NCBI GenBank assembly: GCA_937929935.1 | Contig: CALFUL010000013.1 | Location: 1-64,000, forward strand | Source: an uncultured Flavobacteriaceae bacterium | GTDB lineage: Bacteria > Bacteroidota > Bacteroidia > Flavobacteriales > Flavobacteriaceae | Direction of reading: 5' to 3' | DNA length: 64,000 nt | Shown: piece after piece, positions 61,587 through 64,000 of the stretch | Layout: every line of letters begins with the position of its first letter | Numbering within the stretch: position 1 is the stretch's first letter | Translations under genes and position numbers: made by a program | Notes under the pieces: model-generated | The model's database searches: none | What the model was told of the DNA's origin: nothing | What the model saw: only the letters and a program-made list of their open reading frames with translations

Positions 61587-64000
61587 TTATCGCTTAATGA
61601 GCATTTGCTGTTGAAATTCTCTGCCTTGGCTATCTACAATCTTGACATAATAAATTCCAGTTTGTAAATCTTGTACAGGAACCTGCTCTAGAGAAATTTC
61701 AACTCCTGGATCTCCGTTAACTACTTTAACTAATCTTCCTGAACCATCAAATACACTAATGGTATTTACCTTTTTCGGATTTCTAAATACGATGGTCGCA
61801 GTACGATTTGTTGGATTAGGAGAGATTATCATTTCTCTTGATTCTCTCTGAAGTGGCGGCAAACCTACTCTTACTTCAAAGTTTAAACTATTGGTACTAC
61901 CAGTGGTACCTGTTGCACCACGTAGAGAATAAGGTGTGCCTGAGATTACATAGTTACCCGTAATTAATTGACTCGCATAATAATCACCTGCAGGAAAATC
62001 GCCGTATAATGAATAAGGAGCTACACTTTCAGTAATACTTTGCGTTAATGCTCCTGATAGATTCAAACGTACACTCGCAACATCATTTGTAGTATTCGCA
62101 CGAATATTGAGATTGGCTGTTGGCAATTGTGATAATACAATACTGGTACCCTCAGTGATGGTTAAAATATCTAAGTCAGTATCAGCATCAACCAAAGTAT
62201 AACTTAAAATCTCAAGGGTTGGTGTAACAACAGGATTTACCATAATAGTGTTTGAAGCACTACTACTACATCCTGAAACTGGATCTGTATAAGAATAGGT
62301 AATGGTATAAATACCTTCGCCAATTGCGGGGTCAAAGACATTGTTTGAAACTCCTACACCACTGTATGTACCTCCTTGAGGAGAACCACCCGATAAACTA
62401 ATTGGTCCGTCAGATTCTAAAACCGCATTAAAAGTACCAATTGTAACCGTCGGACTTGCAGGGTCACTCAATGTTGTTGAAACACTATCGGAACAACCAT
62501 TAACATCTGTAACAGTTACCGAATAAGTGCCCGCAAAAAGACCTGAAGCAGTAGCACTTTGAAGCGCATTATCATGGCTCCATACATAAGTCAACGGTGC
62601 ACTGGCACCAGAAACCGAAACAGTTATTTCGCCTTCATTGCCACTACAAGTTTGAGGTGACAACACTGAACTCAATTGAACATTAATACCCGCAGGTTCA
62701 CTCAACGTAACACTTAGACTGTCAGAACAACCATTGGCATCAGTTACGGTTACCGAATAGCTACCCGCTGATAGGCCCGAAGTAGTAGCACTTTGAAGTG
62801 AACTATTGTGACTCCAAGAATATGTCAATGGAGCGCTGGCACCAGAAACCGAAATCGATATTTCGCCATCACTACCTCCACAGGTTTCAGGAGAAATCGC
62901 TGAGCTCAATTGTACATCAAAATTTTCGCATGGATCGGGTCCGTCAACTACAGAGAAACTCACAATAAGTGTTGGGCCTACTACAGGGTTGGCACTTAAT
63001 GTATAATTTCCTACCGGGAAAGGCTTTCCTTGAATATCAACCCCTATGTCACCAAATACTGAGTGTGGTGATGGACCTTCATTTCTACTCTCAGTCAAAG
63101 GACCCGATAGAATGAAATAAACGCCGCCAGGGTTCAGACTTGAGTCGTAAATAATACCTAAAGGAGTGTTACCAATATTATCTTTACTTATTTGCATTCC
63201 GTTAACAAGCGGAAATAAAATACTATCATCAGTAGCATCTAAAACTAGTAATGGAGAACTATTGTTTTCTGGATTGACTACAAGAGTCGTGGTAGCACTA
63301 CCACTACATCCAGTAACAGAATCAGTATAATTGTAGGTAATCGTATAATTACCAACCCCTACAGAAGGATCAAACGTACCATTTGTTACTCCCGTTCCAC
63401 TATATGTACCACCTTGAGGTAAACCACCGCTAAGAGCAAAAGATACATCTGTTTCCAATACCGCATTGAAAGCACTAAGGCTTACTGTCGGACTTGTTGG
63501 ATCATTTAAAGTAGTTGATACACTATCAGAACATCCATTGGCATCAGTTATGGTTACAGCATAAGTACCCGCTGAAAGACCGGAAGCAATAGCACTTTGA
63601 AGAGAAGCATCATGGCTCCACGCATAGGTCAATGGGGCAGTAGCGCCAGCAACCGAAATTGATATTTCGCCATCTGTTCCACCGCAAGTCTCAGGAGAAT
63701 CCACAGAGCTCAATTGAACATTGATGCCCGTAGGTTCGCTTAATGTTGCCGTAACACTGTCTGAGCAGCCATTAGCATCAGTAACAGTTACCGAATACGT
63801 ACCCGCTGAAAGACCTGAAGCGATAGCACCTTGAAGTGAACTATTGTGGCTCCATGAATACGTTAATGGTGCAGTAGCGCCAGATACTGAAATTGACATT
63901 TCCCCATCAGTACCACCACAAGTTTGTGGAGAAACTGCTGAGCTCAACTGTACATCAAAATTTTCACATGGATCTGGGCCATCAACAACCGAGAAATTCA
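61587..64000 (-). CDS. SprB-repeat surface protein with T9SS sorting domain (5' end cut by window edge)
   Basis: The frame is open to the right edge (NFSVVDGPDPCENFDVQLSS), so the start lies beyond 64000 and the ATG at 63947 is internal. It contains alternating SprB repeats (TCGGTDGEISISVAGATAP ... YAVTITDANGCSDSV), Ig-like segments (SLSAFNAVLETDVSFALSGG), two copies of the recurring 110-residue domain (one divergent), and a type A sorting domain (IISPNPTNRTATIVF ... QQMLIKR). SprB repeats occur in mobile gliding adhesins, so a surface adhesin is the best reading. Confidence 0.87.
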   Translation of the reverse strand, partial: NFSVVDGPDPCENFDVQLSSAVSPQTCGGTDGEMSISVSGATAPLTYSWSHNSSLQGAIASGLSAGTYSVTVTDANGCSDSVTATLSEPTGINVQLSSVDSPETCGGTDGEISISVAGATAPLTYAWSHDASLQSAIASGLSAGTYAVTITDANGCSDSVSTTLNDPTSPTVSLSAFNAVLETDVSFALSGGLPQGGTYSGTGVTNGTFDPSVGVGNYTITYNYTDSVTGCSGSATTTLVVNPENNSSPLLVLDATDDSILFPLVNGMQISKDNIGNTPLGIIYDSSLNPGGVYFILSGPLTESRNEGPSPHSVFGDIGVDIQGKPFPVGNYTLSANPVVGPTLIVSFSVVDGPDPCENFDVQLSSAISPETCGGSDGEISISVSGASAPLTYSWSHNSSLQSATTSGLSAGSYSVTVTDANGCSDSLSVTLSEPAGINVQLSSVLSPQTCSGNEGEITVSVSGASAPLTYVWSHDNALQSATASGLFAGTYSVTVTDVNGCSDSVSTTLSDPASPTVTIGTFNAVLESDGPISLSGGSPQGGTYSGVGVSNNVFDPAIGEGIYTITYSYTDPVSGCSSSASNTIMVNPVVTPTLEILSYTLVDADTDLDILTITEGTSIVLSQLPTANLNIRANTTNDVASVRLNLSGALTQSITESVAPYSLYGDFPAGDYYASQLITGNYVISGTPYSLRGATGTTGSTNSLNFEVRVGLPPLQRESREMIISPNPTNRTATIVFRNPKKVNTISVFDGSGRLVKVVNGDPGVEISLEQVPVQDLQTGIYYVKIVDSQGREFQQQMLIKR
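61900..64000 (-). repeat. Higher-order in-frame repeat, period 1038 bases (346 residues)
   Basis: TGTACATCAAAATTTTC occurs at 62911 and 63949, an offset of 1038. Each unit encodes two SprB repeats, an Ig-like segment and one 110-residue domain, ending SVVDGPDPCENFDVQLSSA. Single SprB repeats recur within it at about 225 bases. At least one more unit is likely beyond the edge. Confidence 0.75.

Overview
The window looks like a chromosomal segment of a marine member of the Flavobacteriia (Bacteroidota). The DNA is AT-rich. Four very large secreted proteins end in, or run toward, type IX secretion (T9SS) C-terminal sorting domains. There are SprB, HYR, malectin and thrombospondin-3 modules, a lipoprotein alginate lyase, Bacteroidetes-type -7 promoter elements (TAnnTTTG), and dispersed intergenic hairpin repeats of a kind common in this group. 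I cannot name the genus from sequence alone.

Layout. (1) 1-6403, minus strand: two secreted zinc metalloproteases with intact HExxHxxGxxH or HExxHxxxxxH sites, the first cut by the left edge. (2) 7015-15535, minus strand: a compact nitrosative-stress and respiration cluster. It holds an NsrR-like Rrf2 regulator, a cbb3-like heme-copper oxidase subunit I, a CcoO-cytochrome c fusion, three small unknown proteins, a group III truncated hemoglobin, a membrane protein, two cupins, a DUF59 Fe-S assembly protein, a ScdA/RIC di-iron repair protein, a hemerythrin, an adrenodoxin-type ferredoxin and a broken second hemerythrin. A 23-base identical sequence sits at two internal promoter positions and is the best candidate for the shared operator. 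(3) 15672-20209: a TPR histidine kinase whose likely start is not ATG, then a decayed stretch with an internally deleted IS110-family transposase, gene fragments and repeats. (4) 20210-34000: tRNA-Pro and tRNA-Ser, then housekeeping genes: a 7TM-HD phosphodiesterase, thiolase, an NlpC/P60-like protein with its catalytic Cys replaced by Ala, a TPR protein, gyrA, clpC, a small protein and the bifunctional NAD(P)HX repair enzyme. (5) 33847-38829: threonine operon thrA-thrB-thrC, with a short Thr-containing leader ORF. (6) 38884-43300: PL7 alginate lyase, gcvT, an NAD-dependent epimerase-like protein, pterin carbinolamine dehydratase and yebC. (7) 43370-64000: giant surface proteins of 1486, 1057, about 3130 and more than 800 residues, interrupted by one small secreted protein.

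The genes work as several independent units. The most coherent is the NO-associated cluster: sensing by Rrf2, heme and non-heme iron proteins that handle NO or O2, and Fe-S cluster repair. The heme-copper subunit keeps all cbb3 metal ligands and the cross-link tyrosine and lacks the NorB glutamate, so whether it reduces O2, NO or both is the main open question. The surface-protein region shares one recurring domain of about 110 residues (core motif LNIRANT...SVRL...GA...EN-V-PY-x-x-FGD) in three neighbouring genes; I do not recognise it as a named family.
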